64,000 bases of DNA, taken from positions 17,134,953 through 17,198,952 of the forward strand of contig NC_064036.1 in the NCBI RefSeq assembly GCF_932526225.1, in the 5' to 3' direction. A model generated the notes under the pieces. It saw only the letters and a list, made by a program, of their open reading frames with translations. It was not told the origin of the DNA and did no database searches. The DNA is from Nematostella vectensis (lineage: Eukaryota; Cnidaria; Anthozoa; Actiniaria; Edwardsiidae). Position numbers and translations under genes: made by a program. Shown here piece after piece: positions 31,291 to 43,719 of the stretch (the stretch's first letter is position 1; the number at the start of each line of letters is the position of its first letter).

Positions 31291-34200
31291 GTCCCTAACT
31301 GTTGACACAGTCCACAAGATCCAGCAGGATAGAAGTTGTCAAGTGGTTTTCTTCCTGTGCTTATTTGGCCCATTTTGTGTACATTCATTTTGGCATGGTG
31401 TTAACACAACGTCTAAGTATCTGACATTTTTTGGTGCAAGGCCAGATTTTTCTCTTCACAGACTGAAGCAGGGCACCTACAAATCAAAGCTTGTAAATCC
31501 TGGTTATCAAAGTCATAGTATGAAATATGTCCAAGCTATTGACTTCTGCCTTGATTCTCAACATCTTATCAAACCAGGAAATAATAGCCACAAACTGGGT
31601 ATTTTTAGAAGCTAAGTCAAGGGAGTTGGTAGCTATATAGGGTGAATATGTTTACCTAATGTTGTTATGGGAGGGCTTCACAGAGCTCTTGGTCAAATAT
31701 TATTTGACCCATTCGAACAAAAATGGAATGTCAGAACAGCTATTACTTTCTAGGCACGTGCACTAAAAAAAAATTAACAATTTATATTGTAACTTTATTA
31801 GCACCATCTACATTGATCATGACATTTCTATATCCTTCCTCTAAAAATTATTTTTCGTTGTAAATCCTTTCGGTTGATTGGCTTGCTAAGGCTTGGCCAT
31901 ATGAGATGCTTTCACCACTTCCAAATCTTAGGACACTAAAAATGGACTCCAGAGTGCTACCACTGACACGAAATGAATGGACTGATGAAATAATCATCAT
32001 AATCATCACACAATTGGCACAATGATAAAGAACCATTCAGCAAACTAAAGGAAACCAAGGATAACAATCCATAGATCCCATGTCTATATACAAAAAAAAA
32101 GGTTATGTCAGTCTGAGAAAAAATCTTATGATATTTGATAAGGGGTCCAAGCACCAGGAGTCCATTTCCCCAAGTGATCCACAATATTTCAAGAGCCTGA
32201 AACTGTTTGAGTGACAGCATCATCTTTCCATCAATAACTTTTTTGAAAGATTGTACAAGGGCCATTACTTTAATGATGGCAAGTCTTACTACAGGCCAGG
32301 ATATTAGATATGCATGCTTTTATACACTCCTGGCCTTTTTTTCCAATGATTTTAAATCTTATTATGATTTCTGGACAGCCAAGAGGTCAGTCAAAAGAAA
32401 GTCAAATTTGAACAAATGAAGATACCGTTAGTATGTAATACTTTAAGTATTCATAACAGATTATAAGTTAAAGTCACAATTATCAATTTTTCATATGGTG
32501 CACGATTTAGGGGACGAAATTCCCGTGGCTTCGTGTGTCAGGTCCTGACACCCTGACAATGTCAAGGCGCATGCGCAAGCATTTAGAAATGGCCTCCCCA
32601 TAATCGGATCAAGTGTTACGAACAGGCGGAAACTTGCCATCGATTACTAGAGTGAGTATAATTTGAAGGAAAGGTATGTTTACCTCTCCAGGAGCTCTAT
32701 TCGCTAAGTAATTTTTATTATGAACTCAGCATCAACGTCAACATCCTTTTTCAAACACGTAACTTTGTCACTTCTTTGACTTCTGTCAAAGTAACTATGC
32801 TTCTGTATTAAAAAAATATGATCCGTATTATTTTTTTAGGATTCTGTAATTTTAGACCTTTGATTGTACGGTATTTGTTTGGTAAAATTTTAATATTTGA
32901 GAAAACGTCTAGCCAGCAATAGCCTTATGTTCAATGTAACTTACAATGTATGCTCCCTTTACCCATTCCACTGGGTTTGTTTCCGTGATTCCTGGGGATC
33001 GTATTGGGTCTCGGAACCGGTTAGGGACTTTTAAGGATCTCTTGGCCGGAGTCCTTATGCGATAATTTCGGATACTCTAAAACCTGGAGTCTTATGCTAT
33101 TTGTATGAAAAATTTTTTTGTTGAATCCTGTTAGCCCGAGGGGTTTGAAATCACAACTTTGAAAGAGACTTTAAGCGTCACTTAGTGGTTCATGCCAATT
33201 AATAACTCTTTGTGTTTGATATAATTGACGTGCTCTGCCACATCATGTGTAGGAAGATTTATGTGTTGGAATGCTAATCGTCAGGGACTAATTTATACAA
33301 TTACATACACTTTTATCTATCACTGCTCCGAATGGCTATGCTTAGGGAAAGTCACCAAGCACGACAGCTTGATCGACTAAAAGTTATTTTAATCATTAGA
33401 AATAACTATAAAAAGAAAACAAGGAGAGCCGGCCCAGATCAGTGTGAACACTTCAGCAAACTTTGCCAGATTTTGCCCGGGTCCGTCTGAACAGGTGTTC
33501 CAGGTACAGTATTCGTGCGTACAAATATTCGTCCGGATCCGTGCGAACAGGGTCTAAAGGTCTGGAATTTCAATTTTTTTCTGGGGAGAACCCCAGACCC
33601 CCTCTAAAATAGATAATGAATGTGATACGCCTTCTGCTTGCACTTTCATGATTTTCGTTTGGCTGGCGTTGAAAGTCATTATCCCTTAAAGGGTGACATT
33701 TTTATCAATATTCTCACTGTGGACACTCTCTAATAATTGTGTGCTTTATTTTATTCTGTTGTTCTCTGTGTATTTAATGCACTCAAAGTTTCTTTTCGGT
33801 CAGTTGGCAGAAGTCTTGTTGAGGAACGTTTTTCATTTTTGCGCCCACCCTCCTCCCTGGTGGAAGTTTTGTCATTTACTCTATGGTATCAGTTGCATGC
33901 TAACAGTCACACCTCTTATTCCATATCTTAACCTACTCAACTTAGGATAGTAGGTCTGCAGTGATGATATGGTACTGCAAATGCCCATTCATGTCAATGC
34001 CCTCCTCCCTAATAACTTTTTAGATTGGTGGTATGAAAAGATGTTTAAATAAGATTTCAGTTTGAAAGGAGCCCCCCCCCATAAATAATGACTCTTCCCT
34101 AAGTTATATCTCATCAAACTTTGTTTTAATCTTGACTAGTTTCTTTTAAAAAAAAATTAGGCACTATTTTCTACCACATTTCGATTATTTCTTGGTTAGA

Positions 34201-34377
34201 ACATGTAAATCAGAGTAGATAGTCTATCGAGTATAACCCCCATAAAATTTCAAACTGTTTACAAAAAAAAACAGTCAACAATAACACAAGTGTCTCCACA
34301 TAAATTGTTTTTATTATTATATATACCAGCATTCTATATTACAACCATAGTTGTCTGAGCTAATTCATATTAAAATG

Positions 34378-34379
<2 letters not shown>
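31291..34379. other. Anonymous sequence within the inverted-repeat segment
   Basis: AT-rich. Short open frames (31289-31615, 31957-32265, 33693-33950) have no recognisable domain. A GTGTCAGGTCCTGACACCCT palindrome-like stretch near 32540 shares GTGTCAGG motifs with the minisatellite at 35.0-36.0 kb. Confidence 0.4.

Positions 34380-34456
<77 letters not shown>
34379..34456. repeat. (TA)n microsatellite
   Basis: About 38 uninterrupted TA dinucleotides. It is followed by a short direct duplication (GGGAAACCTATGTAGTTTGT at about 34457 and 34534). Confidence 0.95.
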
Positions 34457-34459
<3 letters not shown>

Positions 34460-34628
34460 AAACCTATGTAGTTTGTATTTTTTCAGGGGTGATGAGTGGG
34501 CATGATGAGTGGGCAACCACGAAACAGACCTGTAGGGAAACCTATGTAGTTTGTATTTTTTTCAAACCAACACTATACACCGCTCTACTTTCGAGTATTG
34601 AGCACTTTCTATGAAAGCCTTCAACCAT

Positions 34629-34633
<5 letters not shown>

Positions 34634-34672
<39 letters not shown>
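34634..34672. repeat. (TA)n microsatellite
   Basis: About 19 TA dinucleotides, 180 bp after the previous tract. Confidence 0.95.
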
Positions 34673-34676
<4 letters not shown>

Positions 34677-34994
34677 AATAAGTCACTATTCAAAAAGTCA
34701 GAGTAAAGCTCAGCTAGAGTATCTGTTGTGTCATTCTTTGTATGCCCATTTGTATTTTCTTTTTTTATTAAATATAAACAGTATGTAGGACAACTTAACC
34801 ATTCATCAGCTTTATGACTAGTGTATCCTATGAAGCTAATTCATCTTAATTTTACATAATGCCCAAATCTAGGTAAATGACAAGTCTCCATTTAAAAAGT
34901 CATTATATAGGTCTTCTAGACTATCTTGTGTGTCCTTTTTGTCACTATTGTATCTTAGGGTAACTTTTTTCCCCTTGCTTCTGTATGATTTAGG

Positions 34995-36050
34995 TCATGG
35001 TAGATTTTACTCATCCCTAGTTGTCAGGAGTGTCAGGACCTCTACAGACAAACTAGGTCATGGTAGTTTTTACTCATCCCTAGTTGTCAGGAGTGTCAGG
35101 GATGTCAGGACATCTACAGACAAACTAAGTAGATTTTATTGAGCCTAGTTGTCAGGAGTGTCAGGGGTATCAGGACCTCTACAGACAAACTAAGTAGATT
35201 TTATTGAGCCTTGTTGTCAGGAGTGTCAGGGGTGTCAGGACCTCTACAGATAAACTAGGTAATGGTAGATTTTACTCATCCCTAGTTGTCAGGAGTGTCA
35301 GGGATGTCAGGACCTCTACAGACAAACTAGGTCATGGTAGTTTTTACTCATCCCTAGTTGTCAGGAGTGTCAGGGATGTCAGGACCTCTACAGACAAACT
35401 AGGTAGATTTTATTGAGCCTAGTTGTCAGGGGTGTCAGGACCTCCACAGACAAACTAGGTAGATTTTAGTGAGCCTAGTTGTCAGGGGTGTCAGGACCTC
35501 TACAAGACAAACTAGGTAGATTTTATTGAGCCTAGTTGTCAGGGGTGTCAGGACTTCTACAGACAAACTAGGTAGATTTTAGTCATCCCTAGTTGTCAGG
35601 AGTGTCAGGACCTCTACAAGACAAACTAGGTAGATTTTATTGAGCCTTGTTGTCAGGGGTGTCAGGACTTCTACAGACAAACTAGGTAGATTTTAGTCAT
35701 CCCTAGTTGTCAGGGGTGTCAGGACCTCTACAGACAAACTAGGTAGATTTTATTGAGCCTAGTTGTCAAGAGTGTCAGGGGTGTCAGGACCTCTACAGAC
35801 AAACTTGGTAGATTTTATTGAGCCTAGTTGTCAGGGGTGTCAGGACCTCTACAGACAAACTAGGTAGATTTTATTGAGCCTAGTTGTCAGGGGTGTCAGG
35901 ACTTCTACAGACAAACTAGGTAGATTTTACTCATCCCTAGTTGTCAGGAGTGTCAGGGGTGTCAGGACCTCTACAGATAAACTAGGTAATGGTAGTTTTT
36001 ACTCACCCCTAGTTGCCAGGAGTGTCAGCATCTCTACAAAAAAAACTATT
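34995..36050. repeat. Minisatellite, roughly 60-70-bp unit
   Basis: About 16 units with the core GTTGTCAGGAGTGTCAGG(GGTGTCAGG)ACCTCTACAGACAAACTAGG, joined by either GTAGATTTTATTGAGCCTA or a longer GTCATGGTAGTTTTTACTCA form. The optional inner GTGTCAGG copy makes a repeat within a repeat. GTGTCAGG also occurs at about 32540 and 36365. Confidence 0.9.
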
Positions 36051-36439
36051 AGATTTCACTCAGCATTATATAAAAAAAACTTAAGCAAACTCATATGCCT
36101 ATTTTATTATGGCAAATTGATTACAAAATGTTTAAAGTGCACAGAGTTCATGTTAACTGTATACCTTAATAACGTTATCGTACCTCCAAGTGATATCCGG
36201 AATTTGATACAAGTTTCTGATAGCAAAAGCTAGTATACTTCCTTGACGTTCTTACGGGTTTCCTGTGGTGTTAAGGGTTCCCTGTGAAAGATCGCCTCAA
36301 AAAAGCTTCTGTTCACCAACCAACCCCAACCATTTTTTTTTTAAGAAAATTACTGAAATGAAGGTGTCAGGGTGTCAGGACTGACAAACAAGAATAAGGA
36401 GAAAACTGTTTCCTAAATCTTGCATGGTATCCAATTTTT

Positions 36440-37150
36440 GAATTAAGCTTAAAAATGGAAACAAAAAAAGACACACATGTAATGCGTTTTATGTTAGTAT
36501 ACTTTTACATGGTTATTATTTTTTTTAATTTCCTGACAGATCAGGGAAAGTTGAGTCCAGTGCAGGTCATGAGTGTTGATATTTATGCGCATCATGACTA
36601 AATTCTTTCTTATACAAACACAATAAGTTGTACTTACAGTTTTGAAGAGCTGGTTTAATATAAATGTAAAACAAAAAATCAAGACATAAACTTCCGTATG
36701 TTACTTCTAACACTATTGTTAGTTAACTAGCAGTATTAAACACCTTATGAATGATAATATGGCCTCTCAGCGAGAGAATTTCGAGATCGAAACAAATGAT
36801 CACAAATTTCCGAATTTATTGCTTTGCAAGAAGAACAAGAAAAAATGTCCTCGTAACAAAGTTTGAGTCCACTTATGGAGAAATAAATAGTCCAAGGCTA
36901 GTGAGAAAATGTTTTTTTCTCTGTGGCTAAAAGGGTTCAGAAACTAGGAGGCATATGACGATGTAGGAAGACTTTGAAAAGCAAGGGTCGTTTTCCCCCT
37001 TCTCGGCCGCCATTTTGGATTCCTTGAGACAAAGTCAATTTTTCCGCCCTGTCATCTGATTGGCTAATCCGTGTGTCTAAAAATAGCCTGATCCTAGGAA
37101 ACGCCGTGACACTTATATTATACAGATGATTGCCCCTACTTATGAGCCCC
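36440..37150. repeat. Right arm of long inverted repeat
   Basis: Reverse-complement partner of 27890-28530. On the plus strand its outer end reads ATTGCCCCTACTTATGAGCC, coding IAPTYEP as in the fibrinogen-like fragment. A TGA follows two codons later and the similarity ends. It therefore contains a vestige of the same coding exon in opposite orientation. Confidence 0.85.
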
Positions 37151-37502
37151 TGGTTTGAGAAAATGCATCCGTTTGTCTGAAAGAAATAAAAACGATGTAT
37201 ATTCTGAGATTTCGGGAAAGAAATTGTTTTGTCACAAAATTGGCGCAAGGTATGTCGTTTTCTGATTGACGTTTTTTGATTGGGCTAGAGTGCCAATCAG
37301 ATGGAATTTCGTGGTTCATTATCAAACTCTGTTCCTACCGCTCTTGTTTACGGCAGATTTTATTGAAAAAAAAACGAGCCCGCGATCATGTTTTAGTTAC
37401 TAATGGCAACATCCCCAGTCACATACAAAATGGCGGACGCAACAAAATGAAAGGGACCTTCTTGTCAAGTTCCTGAGTTTATTTGGTCTGAAACACTTCA
37501 CT
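37151..37502 (+). promoter_or_regulatory. Putative ZMYND12 promoter and 5' UTR
   Basis: It holds ATTGG/CCAAT elements (about 37278 and 37290) and an ACAAAATGGCGGAC motif near 37425, which resembles YY1-type initiator sites in TATA-less promoters, about 75 bp upstream of the ATG at 37503. No TATA box is obvious. Assignment is by motif and position only. Confidence 0.4.
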
Positions 37503-40500
37503 ATGAACACAATCAACCCCTTAGCGAATCCAAAGGGAGTCAAACTAGTTTGTGAACTATGTCAGAAGCCAGCTTTCGTGCAATGCACTGATTGCCGAGT
37601 GACTTATTACTGGTGAGTTTACGAGGTGTGAACTGTGGTCGGTTTCAAAACCTCAATAGTCCTTGAGGCCTTTTTTGCCTTTCGTATGAATAGCTGATAT
37701 ACCACAGGTTAGGCTCTACACTGCGGCATTTGCTTATAACCTTCGTACATACACGGCCCAAACAGCGGAACACGCAAATGTCGATAGTGATTCAGTACAT
37801 TTCAAACCCCTTTATTGACCTTATTGATTCGTATGACGGAAACCGTTTACAGTGGCCCTGAACACCAAAGAGCGGACTGGCTTGGTATACACGAGAAAAT
37901 ATGTCAGTTATTGATGGCCCTTCGCTCTCCTATTCCTTTCCTGGGTTCAGAAGACGAGCGACAACACCGTAAGCAACAGCAGATCATTCGTCAGGTGAGT
38001 ACTGTATCTTACTAGCTATATTTAGGCACTACAAATCTAAAAGTTAAAAAAACCCAAATAGATAAGAAAGGTATATTCTCATTTTTTTCCATGTTGCAAC
38101 CCCCTCTGAATAATCAAAGCTATCCACCGCTGACTCATTTTGTTCTTCTTTCTAATAGCAAACTATTTTTTAATTTGCTTAATTTTCGTTGTATTACAGA
38201 AACAGATGATTGACTTGTGCCGTACTGAGGGCCAGAAGTTACTGTTTGAGGGGAAATATGACAGGGCTGTTCCTGCGGCGTTACAGTCCCTTAAATTTTC
38301 CATTGATATTTATGGTCTGAGCAGCATAGAGCTTGTGCCATCATATCTGATATTAGGCGAAGCAAGTATAGGTAGGTATACTAAATTTAACAAGACATGA
38401 TTACAGGAGCAAATATATTTGCATAATATCCAAGGGTCTAATTTTGGTATACTTCCACAGTCATAGACAGTCATGAGATAAACTTCCCCTAGCCTTTCTC
38501 CCCCTTTCAAATAATAAGTGGTTCCCTTGCATGTTTCGTAAGGCCTGGGCAAGCTTTCCCAAGCAGAGGAATATCTGGCGCAAGCAGAGTGGACAGCTCT
38601 TAAAACTCCTGGGTGTGATAATGCCATCAAGTCACGTCTGTACCGTAACTTGGGGCTGTTAAATGCTGCAAAGGGAAACTTCTCAGATGCACTAACACTT
38701 CTTGCAGATGATGTAAGAAAACATTTTAAAAGTACTTACAGTATTACATGTTGTTTTGTTTTGTTGTTTTGTTTTGTTTTACGGGTGTTTCAGTGACATA
38801 ATAACTGAGTATAAGAGGTTTTATTTCAGCTCAAGAAAGCTTTGTCAACTTGACTCTCTAAACTGGGAACTGTAAATTCTTTTTTTTAGATAAAGATGTT
38901 ATACAAGAGTCTTATAGATACACACAAATTAACATACTGTAACAAGATATGATTTAATATTGCTTTACACCCCGGTGACATTACTCATCAGTATGGTTAC
39001 CGTACATGCATACCCTACTAGCACTTTCTGCAATGCCAGTCCAAAGAAAAAAGGCCTTATCTAACAGTTTAAACCATATGGGTTATATCAATTAAATTTA
39101 TGTGATTCTAGATTTAGCCCATTTTTTTCTAGCTTGAGAGGCAAAGTCTTGCCATTTGGCTATCCTGGCTGTGGTGTTGCACTGGGGTTTACAGTCTAGC
39201 CTGCGTGTCAGGCCCTTTTATCGTTCCCTTTGAAGTACTGTATATACCGCAGTATATAAGTGATAAAAAGAGGGCCTCATACAAATACTGTAAAATTTTC
39301 ATGTTCAGGGACCATGTTTTGGAACCCCTGGGATTGGCTAGAAAACAATGCTCATAAAAAAGCGTGATCTGATTGGTACTTATCAGTACTGTATGTTCAA
39401 TTTTCTTACCCAGGCTGGCCATTGCATGTGTTTATTTCTCCTCAGTATCATTTTTTGAAGCTAAGATATACTTAAGGCACTGGAAATCTGGATACTACGA
39501 ATATCATTAGTATTTGTTACTGTATAAAGTTCTTATATGGAACAGGCACCGAATATTCAAGAAATTTGTCTATGAGAGTAAAGAATGCTTGAGATTGTTT
39601 GTGGTACTCCACATGAGTTGGCTTATAAAATAATGAATTTTGTGTGTCAGCAGAGGTTTGTCTATTTAGATGAAAAATCCTGTAGTTATTTGGTAAAGTG
39701 AACTAGTAATTTGGTGATGTATGGGTATGCAGTCATATTACATAAATCTCTTGAGCCGTGAACAGCCATTATCTTTACATTTACCTCTACACTTTCTTGA
39801 AAGCATTCAATTCATTTTGCATAGTGTTACCCTGACTAGGGTTCTTCATTACTGGAATTATTACCCTTGCATATAACACCATTTAGTTTGTAGTTTTTTT
39901 TTACATAAATAGCGTTTATAATTTGATATGGACATTTGATTGGGCTACCAGGCGAGTCATTTTAGCAGGACAGTGAATTCAGACAGCCAATGTATTTTGA
40001 GAGTGTCCTGAAAGGGGGTGACAGGTATAACGTCTAGTATTTGTGTCAGGCATAGTGTCATTTTTCCTCTCCAACTATTGAAAAAAATAACCAGTCTATA
40101 TAACCATCCCTAGCGATAGTTCTTATGCACTTTACATGTACACTCTGATTATGTGACTCATAAACTTGTGTGACTCATTTAGATCTACCACTCATCACTG
40201 CAGCATGGAACAGATGACATACATACTTCTGGTGGATACTTCCATATGGCTAATGTTTTCAACAGACAAAACAAATTGGATGTTGCTTTTTCATTGTATA
40301 ATCAGGTAACAGGCAATTCCACATGAAAACTTTAAAAATCATACCCTTTAAATGTAACTGATTTGCAAATATTAACTAGTATTCAGAATAACATCTAAAC
40401 TTTTCAAAATTAACAAAACATATTTGCAACTTTTTCTCAGGGAGGACCCCTGGGGTTAAAATTCGGAACCATTCTAGGCTGAAACCCACCCTGCAATTAG

Positions 40501-43500
40501 AGCATTTTGTAATAGATCAACAGCAGCTTTTGCAAATCTCAAACCGTTTTGTTCTATGTATTTCGTGCCCTTCTATAGGTGACAGATATCTGGTATGAAC
40601 ACCTGTCAAAACTGGTGGGACAGAGAACACAGACTCCAGCCAAGCCGTCAGGCATTGGCCCAGCATTTAACTCTGGTATCCCTACTGGCTTTGATGTCCT
40701 TGGTAAGATGATGGTGACTTGATTTTTGGAGGTCCTGTGCAGTATTTTAGTAAGAGGATGTATAGTCTATGATAATGTGTCCCTGTGTACCTTTCCCCAC
40801 TAGTAGAGAGCATTGAAACAAAGTTTTGGCAGATCAAAGCTTGTTAACGGCTGTCTTACAACATTTCATTACACCAACCTTCCTTGTTTAAGAGGTTTTT
40901 GTTATACAGTAACTTCACGGTTTGATGCGTCTCATAATTTGGAAATAGCTACCTGGTTTAACAGGTTTGCTATTTGGTAATAGCTTCCTGGTTTACCAGG
41001 TTTGCTATTTGGTAATAGCTTCCTGGTTTACCAGGTTTGCTATTTGGTAATAACTTACTGGTTTAGCAGGTTTGCTATTTGGTAATAGCTTCCTGGTTTA
41101 CCAGGTTTGCTATTTGGTAATAACTTACTGGTTTAGCAAGTTTGCTATTTGGTAATAGCTTCCTGGTTTAACAGGTTTGCTATTTGGTAATAGCTTCCTG
41201 GTTTACCAGGTTTGCTGTTTGGTAATAAATTACTGGTTTAGCAGGTTTGCTATTTGGTAATAGCTTTCTGGTTTAACAGGTTTGCTATTTGGTAATAGCT
41301 TCCTGGTTTAACAGGTTTGCTATTTGGTAATTGTGCCTGATCGTTAGTAGCCCCTGTTTCTTTCTATGATAATCAAACTTATGTACAAGTTTTGCTGTTA
41401 TTGATTTAACATCGGTTTTTATTGTGATTTATTAGATGAGGCCCAAGAGGCAGAAGCCATTCAGGTGATTCATGCAATTCTTGAGCTTCGTGAGCAGCAA
41501 AGTATGCAAACTCCATCGGTCATGTGTAAAATATACTTCACTGTCGCAATGCTCCAGTTTGTGCTTGGCAACATGCAAAAGGTGAGTTTTTTATGTTATC
41601 CAAGCTTAAAGTTCGCTCTTTGATCCCCAAAAATGCCCTACATTATAGGAGCATTATAACCCATGAAGTAAATGGATTTTATTTATTTTTTTTTGTAAGT
41701 TTGGTTAACTTACAAACGATTCCTTTTTTTTAAATAAATATTCTTTCTAATACATTTTCCCACATTTCTTTTCACACTCCCAGTCCAAAGAGCAAATTTT
41801 GATTGCTTTTTCTTTGGCAGTTGAAATTCTGGCTAGATTTTTCTTTGGGTGCATAACACTAAACTGAGATAATACTTTAATATAAGTGCTTCAACAAATA
41901 ATTTCAATCGTGTTAATTATTTTTTATTGGTGGTTTAAAATCTGTCGTCACTGTGCGACTAATGCTATCAGCAATTCGCATTTAACTCTTAAAAAATCTT
42001 TAAGAAAGTCTAGTAATCTCTTTTTCTGTTTAAAACCAACCTTGGCATACAGTAAGCATAAAGTTGTACAATAACATGAACCAGTGACCTCAAGCCTCGT
42101 GTTTTCATGTTTCTTTGCTACAAATTAAAGATCATATTCTGTTTATGTTGATCTCCTTGGCCTCAGCCTTAAACGTGATGTTTAATATTGGTTTGACTCT
42201 TATCGAGTCAGGGAAAGGCCGGGGGAATCATTTCTCTATAGATATTTGGTTTATTTTTATTTATTTTTTTTTTTAAGATAAGACCAATAACAGGAGGAAT
42301 AGACGTGATGTTTAATAAACTGTTACACACTGGTGCCTTCTAACCATTCTCTTCATTCCATTTGACTACTTTTCGTTTGTGAATTCGATAGATGAATAAA
42401 TATCACCCTATTTTTTACTTAAGCGGAAAATTGCAGAAATGGTTGCCCATAATCCAACTCCGAATGACGTTTTAGTTTTTCTCTATTATTGGTTTGCATA
42501 TGTATATTCGCTTGAAGTCGTGAAGATGCGATAGCTTCCGTCTAATTTCCGCAACACCTTTTTGGAGGAAGTTTTGCGCTATGCTGTCCATTTAGTTCCC
42601 CCTCTAAAATATTAATCTATTTTCCTTTCCGACTTTCCACCCTCACGTATTTTATCATTTGACATGTTTATTTTTGAAATAAATATTTACCAATTTTTTA
42701 AAGAGTTTTGTACATCTCTAGCCGTACGTCGGAAATTAGTTTGTTGACTTTTATTTTAGAAATTATTTTTATGTAAATACAATAAATTGGTAGGCATTTC
42801 GATCACGACTCAAACGCACTTTTATAATTATAACCATCTCTCAGTTATGCGTTCACGTCTTCTGCTAACTTCAATCACGTGCCAGCAATCGCTATGACAA
42901 CTGGATATGAACATTCATTGCCATTCCTCCCCCGGTTGTTGATGTATGTAATTCCTACTACTGGTAGAATATACCCGAAGTATTGCTAGGCCCGACAGCG
43001 TCTTACACACTATGACACTCCCTTTTTCCATGGACGTAGAAAGAAATCATTTCCATGATCTAACCGCAAGAAAAATATTTGCATTCTTCCAGATTCCAAT
43101 GATAACACTAAAAACGGCGCACGCTTGTTCTAAGAAAGTTTTATAAAAATATGAAAAAGTATGTTACAAAACAACATACAATCTTCCTGATTACTTCGCC
43201 CAAATGTTATAAATAGAAATGAACCAATTTTTCGTAAAAGGTATTTTATACAAAAGTTCTAGTTGTTTATTAATGCGATATCAAGGTTTCAGTAAAACTA
43301 CAGCCTGTACCGAAATCAAAAGTACTATTTTCAAGCCGTCTCCATCCGCTCGATGTGAGGCGTTCAAACCACAATATTGTATTCATTTCAAAGATCAAAT
43401 GTCATTTGATAAGCCTGGATAGTTATTTTAGTTATTCTGCATGATTTTGACTGTTTTTTTTTTTTTTTAGATAAGATTAAACTCCCTGTTAATCCAAATT

Positions 43501-43719
43501 CCCTTTTAATCCATGTTTTCTCTTTCCGGGCTGTTCTCGTTTGATTAAGAGAGCACAGTGATTCACAGCTAAAAAGACATACATTAAAGGTTCATTGTAT
43601 TGTAGGCCCGTGACTTTGGAATCAAAGCTCGCACATCGTGCGAAAATGTCGTTTCTGGAGACGAAGAAAACATGAAGAAAATCGTGGAATTTCTCGTAGC
43701 CGTGGAGAGGATGTTATGA
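37503..43719 (+). CDS. ZMYND12: ZMYND12 orthologue: MYND zinc finger and TPR-like protein (8 exons)
   Basis: Exons: 37503-37612, 37853-37994, 38200-38371, 38543-38712, 40183-40305, 40579-40702, 41436-41581, 43606-43719; total 1101 nt, 366 aa, all GT-AG and phase-consistent. The N-terminus NTINPLANPKGVKLVC and the stretches HEKICQLLMALR, PAALQSLKF, YGLSSIELVPSYL and DEAQEAEAI align along the whole length with vertebrate ZMYND12 (about 365 aa). MYND ligands are visible: C17, C20, C28, C31, C37, H41, H50, C54. Helical TPR-like repeats follow (about 85-330). In vertebrates ZMYND12 is a cilium/sperm-flagellum protein associated with TTC29; the same axonemal role is inferred here. The gene appears intact. 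AATAAA is at 44072. Its first exon lies 350 bp beyond the right arm of the long inverted repeat. Confidence 0.95.
40945..41335. repeat. 36-bp minisatellite in ZMYND12 intron 6
   Basis: About 11 units of GGTTTGCTATTTGGTAATAG + CTTCCTGGTTTAACA. Two subtypes (TAGCTTCCTGG and TAACTTACTGG) alternate. Each unit contains CAG|GTTTG, but the array is wholly intronic, about 240 bp after exon 6 and 100 bp before exon 7. Confidence 0.9.

Noticed and set aside
40945-41335. ZMYND12 intron 6 minisatellite as another splice-junction array
   Set aside because: Units contain CAG|GT but share no sequence with exon 6 or exon 7 edges, and the array stops about 100 bp before exon 7.
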